Source: Actinomycetes bacterium
Lineage (GTDB): Bacteria; Actinomycetota; Acidimicrobiia; Acidimicrobiales; UBA8190
Assembly (NCBI GenBank): GCA_021798135.1
Contig: JAJZYI010000085.1
Span: 1-11,638 of the forward strand
Direction: 5' to 3'
DNA length: 11,638 nucleotides
Shown: positions 1 to 5,400 of the stretch, piece after piece
How positions within the stretch are numbered: position 1 is the stretch's first letter
Layout of the letters: each line of letters starts with the position of its first letter
Position numbers and translations under genes: made by a program
Notes under the pieces: generated by a model
What the model saw: only the letters and a program-made list of their open reading frames with translations
The model's database searches: none
What the model was told of the DNA's origin: nothing

Positions 1-2
1 TC

Positions 3-113
3 GCGACCGGCTACAAGGCCCTCTACGAGGCCGAGCGGGGCTGGCGGGATCTCAAGTCGACGATCGACCTGCGGCCGGTCTTCCACCGCCGCGAGGACCG
101 CATCCGCGCACAC
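3..113 (+). pseudogene. IS1634-type transposase fragment, cut by the IS3 element
   Basis: The frame is open from the window edge and gives 37 residues containing YEAERGWRDLKSTIDLRPV and HRREDRIRAH. From knowledge of the family, this is the conserved segment near the C-terminus of IS1634 (IS4-superfamily) transposases, around the catalytic glutamate; intact proteins continue with a hydrophobic stretch after RIRAH. Here the homology stops exactly at that point and the frame runs into the end of the IS3 element. The rest of the transposase is not on the far side of the IS, so the gene is broken. The upstream part lies outside the window. Identification is from recalled family motifs. Confidence 0.7.
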
Positions 114-117
114 GGTT

Positions 118-145
118 TGAACCCCCCTGGGTCTGATGGAGGCTC
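118..145 (+). repeat. IS3 left terminal inverted repeat
   Basis: This 28-bp end begins TGAACCCCCCTGGG and finishes GGAGGCTC. It pairs with the inverted copy at 1431-1458 with four mismatches, all within the six bases after the GGG. The orfB stop codon follows directly at 146-148. Confidence 0.88.
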
Positions 146-1063
146 TCAGCCTTTGATTCCAACCAGTTGCTGGTCGGTCTGGTGGGCAGCGTAGAACGCC
201 GCTTCGAACTCTGCCGGTGGCACGTCGCCGCAGTGGCCGTGGAGCCGGGTCTCGTTGAACCAGGCCACCCACGACAACGTGGCCAGTTCGAGGTGCTCGA
301 CGTCGTCCCAGCCGGCGGCGTCGGGTCCGTAGACGCACTCGGCCTTGTAGAGCCCGTTGGTCGTTTCCGCCAGCGCGTTGTCATAGGAGTCGGCCACCGT
401 TCCGATCGAAGGCGTGGCGCCGATCTCCTCGAGGCGTTCGGTGAACCGCACCGACGTGAACTGGCTGCCGGCATCGGAGTGTGCCACCAGCCCGACCAGC
501 CGGCGAGCACCGCGGCGGGCTCTGGCCATCTCCAGGGCGTCGAGGACCATGTCGGTGCGCATGTGCGACGCGACCCGCCAGCCGACGATCATCCGGCTGA
601 ACGCGTCGACGATGAAGCACACATAGGCCATGCCCGAGCGAGTCGGCACGTAGGTCAGGTCCGTCACCCACAAGGCGTTCGGCCGATCGGCGGTGAAGTT
701 ACGGTTCACCAGGTCAGCGGCCCGCAGCCCCTCGGGGTCGCGTCGGGTGGTGAACACCTTGCGCCGCCGGGTCACCCCGCAGATGGCCATGGCCCGCATC
801 AGCCGGGCGACCTGGTCTCGGCCGACGTCGTGCCCGGCCCGCCGTGCTGCCTTCCACAGCTTGTCGACGCCGTAGACCTTGCGGTTCGCCACCCACAGCG
901 CCATCAGGACCTGCATCATCACCGCGTCACGCACCGCCCGCGCGGATGGCTGGCGCTCGCGGCGCTTCGCCGCGTAGTACGTGCTCGGAGCCACCTGCAA
1001 CACCTTGCAGACGGGCTCGACCCCGAGCTCGTGGCGGTTCTCGTCGATGAACCCGACGATCAC
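146..1063 (-). CDS. IS3-family transposase OrfB (DDE integrase domain)
   Basis: This 305-residue protein carries out the cutting and joining steps of IS3 transposition. The N-terminal ~100 residues hold the HTH_21-like region (residues about 5-70, with YGVDKLW at 64-70). The rve integrase core follows from about residue 125. The catalytic triad is D135 (WVTDLTYVP), D197 (HSDAGSQFTS) and E233 (ALAETTNG). D197 and E233 are separated by exactly 35 residues, the DD(35)E spacing of the family. The start is GTG at 1063-1061, overlapping the orfA stop as GTGA. OrfB may be made by coupled re-initiation or as an OrfAB fusion through frameshifting; I see no strong A-rich slippery sequence. The frame is undamaged. 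Confidence 0.92.
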   Translation of the reverse strand: MIVGFIDENRHELGVEPVCKVLQVAPSTYYAAKRRERQPSARAVRDAVMMQVLMALWVANRKVYGVDKLWKAARRAGHDVGRDQVARLMRAMAICGVTRRRKVFTTRRDPEGLRAADLVNRNFTADRPNALWVTDLTYVPTRSGMAYVCFIVDAFSRMIVGWRVASHMRTDMVLDALEMARARRGARRLVGLVAHSDAGSQFTSVRFTERLEEIGATPSIGTVADSYDNALAETTNGLYKAECVYGPDAAGWDDVEHLELATLSWVAWFNETRLHGHCGDVPPAEFEAAFYAAHQTDQQLVGIKG

Positions 1064-1404
1064 TTCGGCAGGCGGTCGAGCTCCGCCGCGGCGAAATACG
1101 CCGACGCGCGACGCAAGATCTCGTTCGCGCGCTTCAACTCGCGGTTCTCCTGCTCGAGGCGCTTGATCCGCTCGGCGTCCTCCGTGGAGGTGCCGGGCTT
1201 GCCGCCATCGTCGATGTCAGCCTGACGCACCCAGGCCCGCACCGACTCCACCCCGAACCCCAACTGACGCGCGACGCGCTGCACCGTGCCGTGCTCGGTC
1301 CCCAACTCGGCCCGCAACTGGCGAACCAGCCGAACCGCCTGCTGCTTCTCCGACGGGCTGTACCGCCGCGTCGCCGGATGCCCCGAAGGCTTCTGTGTAG
1401 GCAT
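1060..1404 (-). CDS. IS3-family transposase OrfA (HTH protein)
   Basis: This 114-residue protein is the DNA-binding partner of OrfB, recognising the IS ends. Residues about 15-60 form a helix-turn-helix of the HTH_8 transposase type (YSPSEKQQAVRLVR, then VARQLGFGVESVRAWVRQAD). Residues about 73-95 form a short leucine zipper (IKRLEQENRELKRANEILRR), the usual dimerisation element of OrfA. I chose ATG 1404-1402 because GGAG lies just upstream. A longer reading from TTG at 1440 would begin inside the terminal repeat and adds no conserved sequence. The stop overlaps the orfB start by four bases. Confidence 0.88.
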   Translation of the reverse strand: MPTQKPSGHPATRRYSPSEKQQAVRLVRQLRAELGTEHGTVQRVARQLGFGVESVRAWVRQADIDDGGKPGTSTEDAERIKRLEQENRELKRANEILRRASAYFAAAELDRLPK

Positions 1405-1430
1405 AGCTCCATCCTCGCTTCCAAACGATG

Positions 1431-1458
1431 GAGCCTCCAACGATCCCAGGGGGGTTCA
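1431..1458 (-). repeat. IS3 right terminal inverted repeat
   Basis: Read on the minus strand, this end starts TGAACCCCCCTGGG and ends GGAGGCTC, matching 24 of 28 bases of the copy at 118-145. It lies upstream of orfA, where IS3 elements usually carry the transposase promoter. No clear promoter hexamers were recognised. Confidence 0.88.
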
Positions 1459-1730
1459 CACCGCCGCAGAAGTAGAAGCCCCACTGCCCACCCTCCGCGA
1501 AGTCACCGCCCTACGAGACCAACTCCGCGACGTCGCCCTCCGCGGCCCCGGCCGCGTCCGCAAAGCCGTCGCCCAAGCCTTCGTCCACAGCCTCACCGTC
1601 GAATCGCGCGACCGCATCCTCCCCAAATTCCAGGTTCGCCGCGGACTCACCATCGAGCAGACCGGTGAACATGACGGAAACCCCTCCCAAGGAGGCCAAG
1701 GGAGGGCTGTTCGCGCCATGACACCTACGG
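1459..1730 (+). pseudogene. C-terminal remnant of a serine recombinase (integrase-like), truncated by the IS3 element
   Basis: The frame beginning right after the IS gives an alpha-helical stretch (LREVTALRDQLRDVALRG), then VRKAVAQAFVHSLTVESRDR and ILPKFQVRRG. The order 'helical linker, short helix, VxSRDxIxPxFxV' resembles the far C-terminal end of large serine recombinases of actinobacterial mobile elements. The catalytic N-terminal and zinc-ribbon parts are absent, so this is a relic. The frame has no stop before the tmRNA gene and stays open to 1909 antisense to it (reading VEVAGIEPASSG); I end the relic at the tmRNA boundary. Its position against the tmRNA 3' end suggests ssrA was the attachment site. 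Identification rests on recalled motif shape and should be confirmed by profile search. Confidence 0.55.
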
Positions 1731-2079
1731 TGGAGGTGGCGGGAATCGAACCCGCGTCCTCCGGCTTCTCAACAGGCCTTCTCCGAGCGCAGCCGGCAGC
1801 TGGATCTCGGGACCACCACCGCCGCCGGCGTCGTCGGTGGTCCCCAGCCGACCTGTGGTGTCCCCGGCGGCCGGTTGGCGGAACCGTCCGGGTGAGCCCT
1901 ACTGGATGACGCCCGTACCCGACCCGCAGGGCTGGGGCCGGACGGACGGGCTACGTGTTAGGCAGCCAGCGCGAACTGAGGTTCGGCGTTTGTGTTGGTT
2001 TCCGGCTCTTTAACGTGGCTCCGGAGACCACGGCTCGCTTCTCCTGCATCGACGACCGGAGTCGAAACCGATCACCCCC
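1731..2079 (-). ncRNA. ssrA: transfer-messenger RNA (tmRNA)
   Basis: This 349-nt RNA rescues stalled ribosomes with SmpB and tags the nascent protein for proteolysis. The 5' end GGGGGUG pairs with CACCUCC near the 3' end through seven base pairs (one G.U), forming the alanyl acceptor stem. The 3' part holds a T-arm, GCGGGTTCGATTCCCGC. The D-like start GATCGGTTTCGACTCCGG is typical. The reading frame ends ...PQFALAA followed by TAA (1960-1958). With GAA 2002-2000 as the likely resume codon, the tag is AETNTNAEPQFALAA, the first Ala coming from the charged RNA. The last twelve residues are firm; the resume codon is inferred. The final A of CCA is not encoded (ACC then G), so the end must be completed enzymatically. 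No strong promoter was found in the gap to smpB; TAGACT at 2120-2115 is a weak -10 candidate. Pseudoknots were not traced. Confidence 0.95.
1958..2002 (-). other. tmRNA proteolysis-tag reading frame
   Basis: This is the mRNA-like segment of ssrA. From GAA at 2002-2000 it reads ETNTNAEPQFALAA and stops at TAA 1960-1958. The ALAA terminus is the standard degron for ClpXP-type proteases. The upstream sequence GTTAAAGAGCC precedes the resume codon. The exact resume triplet is inferred, because CCG or GAG just upstream would also be in frame. Confidence 0.85.
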
Positions 2080-2151
2080 TTGGCGGGCGGGGCACGGTGC
2101 CACACCCAGGGGCAAGTCTACCGGCACGCCACCGGCCCCTGCTCGCTGGGT

Positions 2152-2182
2152 GGTCCGGCCCCCGGCGGCCGGCGGCCGGACC
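2152..2182 (-). terminator. GC-rich hairpin downstream of smpB
   Basis: A perfect 9-bp inverted repeat, GGTCCGGCC (2152-2160) and GGCCGGACC (2174-2182), encloses a 13-nt loop that begins five bases past the smpB stop. There is no U-tract, as is common for actinobacterial hairpins. It would separate smpB from ssrA or act as partial termination or mRNA protection. The function is inferred from position. Confidence 0.5.
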
Positions 2183-2187
2183 GGGGC

Positions 2188-2739
2188 TCAGGCGTTGTCG
2201 AGGTGCCTCGACCCCCGCCTGGCCGACCACGAGGCGGCCCGGGCCATGTCCCTCGCCGCCTCGCGCGTGGCGTCGCGCTCGGCGATGGCGTGCCGCTTGT
2301 CGTGCAGCTTGCGGCCGCGGGCGAGGGCCAGCTCGACCTTGGCCCGGCCCTCCTTGAAGTAGATCGACAGTGGCACCAGGGTGAGCGCCTGCTGCTGGGT
2401 TCGGCCCATGAGCTCGTCGATCTGGCCCCGGTGCACGAGCAGCTTGCGCCGCCGGTCGGGGTCGTGCGTCCCGAAGCCCGACGCGTGGTCGTAGGGCGGG
2501 ATGTGCACCCCGTGGAGCCACAGCTCGCCGTCGTCGACCCGGGCGAACGAGTCCTGCAGCGACGCCCTCCCGGCGCGCAGGCTCTTCACCTCGCTGCCCT
2601 GGAGCACGATGCCGCACTCGAAGGTCTGGAGGATGTCGTAGTCGTGCCGGGCCCGCCGGTTCCGGGCCACCTGGCGGATGCCGTCGGCGTCCTGCGCCGG
2701 CCGGCGGGGACCGCGGCGACCGGGTCCCTTGGCTGCCAC
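2188..2739 (-). CDS. smpB: SsrA-binding protein SmpB
   Basis: This 183-residue basic RNA-binding protein escorts tmRNA into stalled ribosomes. The beta-barrel core is clear: ARHDYDILQTFECGIVLQGS, EVKSLRAG, LQDSFARV, ELWLHGVHIPPYDHA, HDPDRRRKLLVHRGQI, TLVPLSIYFKEGRAKVELAL and GRKLHDKR. A long basic C-terminal tail follows (the part that enters the mRNA channel). It is somewhat longer than the usual ~155-160 residues because of an N-terminal Gly/Arg/Pro extension. I chose GTG 2739-2737 (VAAKGPGRRG); the frame stays open far upstream without homology. A TACGAT -10-like hexamer at 2751-2746 lies six bases before this GTG, so a leaderless transcript is possible, although no -35 element was seen. 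Its partner ssrA lies 108 bp downstream on the same strand. Confidence 0.95.
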   Translation of the reverse strand: MAAKGPGRRGPRRPAQDADGIRQVARNRRARHDYDILQTFECGIVLQGSEVKSLRAGRASLQDSFARVDDGELWLHGVHIPPYDHASGFGTHDPDRRRKLLVHRGQIDELMGRTQQQALTLVPLSIYFKEGRAKVELALARGRKLHDKRHAIAERDATREAARDMARAASWSARRGSRHLDNA

Positions 2740-2775
2740 GCCACGATCGTAGCGGTACGGTTGGCGGGCGATGAC

Positions 2776-2955
2776 CGGCACGGGACCTGGGCGACCACCG
2801 ACGCGGGGCTGGACGCCGAGCGGCGCGGGACCCGGGCGACCGGCGGCACGGAGCTGGAGCGTGACCGGCGCGCGGCCCGGGCGACCGGCGGCGCGGGGCT
2901 GGATGCCGAGCGGCGCGGGACCCGGGCGACCGCAGGCGCCGGATCGCGGGACGAC
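2776..2955. repeat. Four tandem 45-bp repeats between smpB and mec
   Basis: Four direct repeats of exactly 45 bp occupy 2776-2820, 2821-2865, 2866-2910 and 2911-2955. Each starts CGGC(G/A)CG and contains GGGCGACC; the last is degenerate in its second half. In the mec frame they would encode 15-residue units like RRGTRATGGAGLDAE. The array fills most of the gap between the divergent smpB and mec genes, so it is either leader or promoter DNA or an N-terminal extension of Mec. Confidence 0.85.
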
Positions 2956-2973
2956 AGCGAGAGGACCCGTGCG

Positions 2974-3408
2974 ATGACCGCCGGCGGCCCGGGGCTCACC
3001 ATCGGGCGCGAGGAGTGGCTGGCGATGGTCGCCCACTGCCTGGGCGCGTTCCCCGAGGAGGGCTGCGGCCTGCTCGGCGGCGACCCGGCCACCGGCGTCG
3101 TCGGCACGTGCTACCCGACGGCCAACGCAGCCGCGTCCGCCAGGATCTACACCGTCGACTCCCGCGACCTCCTGCGGGCGGACCGAGCGGCCGAGGCGCG
3201 CGGCGAGTCGATCATCGGGGTCTTCCACTCCCACACCCACACCGACGCCTACCCGTCGCCTACCGACGTCGACCAGGCACCCGACCCCAGCTGGCACTAC
3301 GTCCTCGTGTCGCTGCGCGACACGGTGCCGTCCGTGCGCTCGTACCGGATCGTGGGGGGCGAGATCGCCGAGGAGCCGGTCACCGTCGCGGAGCCGCCCC
3401 CCGTCTGA
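2974..3408 (+). CDS. mec: Mec-type JAMM metalloprotease releasing cysteine from CysO
   Basis: This 144-residue Zn-dependent JAB/MPN (Mov34-like) peptidase is predicted to cut the CysO-cysteine conjugate, freeing cysteine and recycling the sulfur carrier. The JAMM signature is complete: E28/E29 in FPEEGCGLLGG, and H85-x-H87-x7-S95-x2-D98 in HSHTHTDAYPSPTD. The size matches the M. tuberculosis enzyme (about 146 residues). I chose ATG 2974 because GAGAGG lies at 2959-2964 and the MPN fold starts soon after. The same frame is open upstream through the 45-bp repeats, with a possible TTG start at 2761, so a repeat-bearing N-terminal extension cannot be excluded. It is followed by cysO and cysM, the rest of the pathway, but 354 bp separate it from cysO, so it may be a separate transcript. 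Confidence 0.92.
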   Translation: MTAGGPGLTIGREEWLAMVAHCLGAFPEEGCGLLGGDPATGVVGTCYPTANAAASARIYTVDSRDLLRADRAAEARGESIIGVFHSHTHTDAYPSPTDVDQAPDPSWHYVLVSLRDTVPSVRSYRIVGGEIAEEPVTVAEPPPV

Positions 3409-3466
3409 GGGCACCCGCCGAGCCCACCCTCGGGCAGCGAGCCCGCTCTCGGGTCGTGGCCGCACC

Positions 3467-3510
3467 GGCGCCCCCTTGCGTCGTGCCCGGCGCCCCCTTG
3501 CGTCGTGCCC
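3467..3510. repeat. Perfect tandem duplication of 22 bp
   Basis: Two identical adjacent 22-bp copies (3467-3488 and 3489-3510), each containing GCCCCCTTGCGTCGTGCCC. The period is not divisible by three, which fits a non-coding location downstream of mec. Confidence 0.9.
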
Positions 3511-3663
3511 GGGGCACCCGCCGGCACGCCGGCACCCCCTGCGGCGGACGCCGCCGGACCCGTGGCACGCCTGCGCACCCGGCTGGACGCGGGCACCCGC
3601 GGGGTGGGCGCCGGCGGAGCGGTGCCCGGCACGCGCCGGAGGGGACCCGAGCGCCGGCCGTCC

Positions 3664-3676
3664 CGGTAGAATACCG
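3664..3676 (+). promoter_or_regulatory. Putative cysO promoter -10 box inside an inverted repeat
   Basis: TAGAAT at 3667-3672 fits the TANNNT -10 consensus of actinobacterial housekeeping sigma factors. It lies in a locally AT-richer stretch about 90 bases before cysO. It sits within the inverted repeat CGGTA-GAA-TACCG (3664-3676), which could bind a dimeric regulator. No -35 element was recognised at the expected distance, so the call is tentative. Confidence 0.35.
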
Positions 3677-3762
3677 ACCGGAAGCATCAACATTCGTCGT
3701 ACCGGTGACCGTCGCGGGCCCTGGCCGGCCACGGCCACCCGTCCTGACCAGGGAGGATGCGC

Positions 3763-4038
3763 GTGCCCGTCGAAGTCCGCCTACCGACCGTCCTGCGCAG
3801 CGCGGCCGGCGGCAGCGCGTCGGTCACCGCCGAGGGCGCCACCATCGGCGAGGTCCTGCAGAACCTGGTCGCCGCGTACCCGGCGATGGCCGGGCAGGTC
3901 CTGACCGACGAGGGCGCGCTGCACCGGTTCGTCAACGTCTACCTGAACGACGACGACGTCCGCTACCTGGAGCAGCTCGACACCAAGGTGTCCGAGGGCG
4001 ACACCGTCTCGATCCTGCCGGCCGTGGCCGGCGGGTGA
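3763..4038 (+). CDS. cysO: CysO, ubiquitin-like sulfur carrier for cysteine synthesis
   Basis: This 91-residue ThiS/MoaD-fold protein is predicted to carry sulfur as a C-terminal thiocarboxylate and donate it to the CysM intermediate. It ends ILPAVAGG, with the exposed Gly-Gly needed for adenylation and thiocarboxylation, and contains the conserved RFVNVYLNDDDVRYLEQLDT. I chose GTG 3763 over ATG 3757. The ribosome site GGGAGG (3751-3756) touches the ATG but lies six bases before the GTG, and the product then starts MPVEVRLPTVLR, which lines up with the start of M. tuberculosis CysO as I recall it. cysM follows after 14 bp. The thiocarboxylating MoeZ-like enzyme is not in the window. Confidence 0.93.
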   Translation: MPVEVRLPTVLRSAAGGSASVTAEGATIGEVLQNLVAAYPAMAGQVLTDEGALHRFVNVYLNDDDVRYLEQLDTKVSEGDTVSILPAVAGG

Positions 4039-4052
4039 CCGGCGGCCGCCCG

Positions 4053-5000
4053 ATGGCACTCGTGCAGAGCGTCCTCGACCTGATCGGCAACACGCCGATG
4101 GTCGAGGTCAGCCAGCTCAGCCCGAACCCGCGCGTCCGCATCGTGGTCAAGCTCGAGGGGCAGAACCCCGGCGGCTCGGTCAAGGACCGGATAGCGCTGG
4201 CCATGGTGGAGCAGGCGGAGAAGGAGGGCGTGCTCGAGCCGGGCGCGACCATCATGGAGCCGTCGTCGGGCAACACGGGCATCGGCCTCGCCATGGTGGC
4301 CCGGGTGAAGGGCTACCGACTGAAGGTCGTGCTGCCGTCCAACGTGTCGGTCGAGCGCCGCCAGCTCCTGGAGGTGTGGGGAGCGGAGATCATCGAGTCG
4401 CCGGGGTCCGAGGGCTCCAACGGGGCCGTCCGGATGGCCAACGGGCTCCACCAGGAGCACCCCGAGTGGGTCTACCTCTACCAGTACGCCAACGAGGCGA
4501 ACCCGGGGGCGCACTATGAGGGGACCGGCCCCGAGATCTGGCGCGACTGCCCCGAGGTCACCCACTTCGTGGCCGGGCTCGGCACCTCGGGCACCCTGCT
4601 CGGCGTGGGCCGGTTCCTGAAGGAGCGCAACCCCGACGTCCAGGTGTGGGCGGTGGAGCCCCCGGCGGGGGAGATGGTCGACGGCCTGCGCAACCTCGAC
4701 GACGGCTACATCCCGCCGATCTTCTCCCAGCTGCACGGCGCCGAGCTGCTCGACCGCAAGACCATGATCGGGCCGCGCGAGTCGATCGAGTGGACCCGGC
4801 GCCTCGCCGAGGTCGGCGTGTTCGCCGGCATCTCGAGCGGCGCGGCTATGGCCGGCGCCGCCCGCTGCGCCAGGGCCATCGACAGCGGCGTGGTGGTCAT
4901 CGTGGCCGCCGACGGCGGCTGGAAGTACCTGTCCACCGGCGCGTGGACCGACGACCTCGACGTCGTGGTCGAGCGGGCCAAGCGGACCATCTACTTCTGA
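4053..5000 (+). CDS. cysM: CysM, O-phosphoserine sulfhydrylase (CysO-dependent cysteine synthase)
   Basis: This 315-residue PLP enzyme of fold type II is predicted to convert O-phosphoserine to an aminoacrylate and attack it with CysO thiocarboxylate, giving CysO-cysteine. The PLP lysine is K44 in NPGGSVKDR, the substrate loop is SSGNTG at 71-76, and the phosphate-binding loop is GLGTSGT at 175-181. R213 in GLRNLDDGYIP corresponds to the arginine that selects O-phosphoserine in M. tuberculosis CysM. The C-terminal DGGWKYLSTGAW (288-299) also matches that subgroup rather than ordinary O-acetylserine sulfhydrylases. ATG 4053 aligns with the known N-terminus; an in-frame GTG at 4035 overlapping the cysO stop is an alternative. 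The ribosome site is weak, so coupling to cysO is likely. Confidence 0.94.
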   Translation: MALVQSVLDLIGNTPMVEVSQLSPNPRVRIVVKLEGQNPGGSVKDRIALAMVEQAEKEGVLEPGATIMEPSSGNTGIGLAMVARVKGYRLKVVLPSNVSVERRQLLEVWGAEIIESPGSEGSNGAVRMANGLHQEHPEWVYLYQYANEANPGAHYEGTGPEIWRDCPEVTHFVAGLGTSGTLLGVGRFLKERNPDVQVWAVEPPAGEMVDGLRNLDDGYIPPIFSQLHGAELLDRKTMIGPRESIEWTRRLAEVGVFAGISSGAAMAGAARCARAIDSGVVVIVAADGGWKYLSTGAWTDDLDVVVERAKRTIYF

Positions 5001-5013
5001 TCGGCTGGCGCGC

Positions 5014-5337
5014 GTGGACGGCGGACCCGGGGCACCCGGCCGCGGCCGGCGGCGGCGGACCCCCGTGCCCGAGCACCTGGAGCGCAGCGCCAGCTGGCAC
5101 GGCTTGCGCCCCGGTGACCCGGTGGAGATCGCCGGCGTCGCCGGCCGGGGCCTCACCTGGACCTTCCAGGCCCACGTCCGCAACCGGCACAACGGCACCG
5201 AGTCCGTCGAGGTCCTCGGCGGCCGGCCCGGGCAGCAGCACGTCCGGTCGTTCCGGCCCGAGCAGGTGTTCCCCGTCGGCGGCCGCAAGCGGGGCGTCCC
5301 CTCGCTCGACGACGCCCCCCAGCTCCCCCTCGGCTGA
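5014..5337 (+). CDS. Small conserved-looking hypothetical protein
   Basis: I do not recognise this gene with confidence. It encodes up to 107 residues. The first ~18 are low-complexity Gly/Pro/Arg, and the rest looks like one compact beta-rich domain (SWHGLRPGDPVEIAGV, LTWTFQAHVRNRHNGTES, VEVLGG, VRSFRPEQVFPV). No signal peptide or membrane segment is visible. The short strands with Gly turns and basic patches resemble an SH3-like or KOW-like barrel, possibly nucleic-acid binding; this is inference only. GTG 5065 (VPEHLERSASWHG) is an equally good or better start because the low-complexity stretch is then dropped. It lies 13 bp after cysM and ends at a hairpin, so it is probably the last gene of the cysO-cysM transcript. 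In M. tuberculosis this slot holds the unrelated Rv1337. Confidence 0.65.
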   Translation: MDGGPGAPGRGRRRRTPVPEHLERSASWHGLRPGDPVEIAGVAGRGLTWTFQAHVRNRHNGTESVEVLGGRPGQQHVRSFRPEQVFPVGGRKRGVPSLDDAPQLPLG

Positions 5338-5361
5338 CCGCCGTCCCGGGCGGCACGGCGG
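5338..5361 (+). terminator. Hairpin after the cys gene group
   Basis: CCGCCGT (5338-5344) and ACGGCGG (5355-5361) form a perfect 7-bp stem with a 10-nt loop, starting on the first base after the stop codon of the small gene. There is no T-tract. A -10-like box follows eight bases later, so the hairpin plausibly marks the boundary between two transcripts. Confidence 0.45.
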
Positions 5362-5368
5362 GCGTCGG

Positions 5369-5396
5369 TATGCTCGCCGCTGCCGCCCCAGAGAGG
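5369..5396 (+). promoter_or_regulatory. Putative murL promoter (-10) and ribosome binding site
   Basis: TATGCT at 5369-5374 fits TANNNT and would start transcription near 5381. GAGAGG at 5391-5396 lies four bases before the murL ATG. No -35 element was recognised. The position just after a hairpin supports a separate start for the murL operon. Confidence 0.35.
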
Positions 5397-5400
5397 TCCG

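Larger units (their letters stand above)
118..1458 (-). mobile_element. IS3-family insertion sequence, structurally complete (1341 bp)
   Basis: The element is bounded by near-perfect 28-bp terminal inverted repeats that start TGAACCCCCCTGGG and match at 24 of 28 positions. It has the TG...CA termini usual for IS3 elements. It contains two overlapping minus-strand ORFs, orfA (helix-turn-helix plus leucine zipper) and orfB (DDE integrase), both undamaged, so it could still be active. No convincing target-site duplication flanks it: the three bases to the left are GTT and to the right CAC. The genes on the two sides are also unrelated (IS1634 transposase and serine recombinase). This suggests recombination between two IS copies or an adjacent deletion after insertion. 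Confidence 0.9.
3409..3762. other. Intergenic region between mec and cysO (354 bp)
   Basis: I see no gene here. The first half is GC-rich with small inverted repeats, for example CGGGC-AGCGA-GCCCG at 3431-3445 soon after the mec stop, and GCGGC-GGAC-GCCGC further on. It also holds a perfect 2 x 22-bp direct repeat (3467-3510). The 3' third becomes less GC-rich and carries a likely promoter for cysO. Open frames across it lack homology and are attributed to base composition. Confidence 0.6.

Noticed and set aside
167..1225. A 352-codon plus-strand frame across the IS3 element
   Set aside because: It is antisense to OrfB and OrfA, which have the full DDE and zipper motifs.
111..1461. CAC as a 3-bp target-site duplication of the IS3 element
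   Set aside because: It requires the left end to begin at 114, four bases beyond the matching TGAACC terminus, giving asymmetric ends.
1731..1909. Protein-like reading VEVAGIEPASSG continuing the recombinase frame into ssrA
   Set aside because: It is the antisense translation of the tmRNA T-arm and acceptor stem, a known source of spurious C-termini, so it is not annotated as conserved protein.
2771..2977. 68-codon plus-strand frame starting ATG 2771 within the 45-bp repeats
   Set aside because: It is repetitive, has no ribosome site and is out of frame with mec. All frames are open across this array because of base composition.
2188..3738. A 516-codon minus-strand frame that would fuse ~330 residues to the N-terminus of SmpB
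   Set aside because: The added part is antisense to mec and the repeats and has no homology. SmpB starts naturally at GTG 2739.
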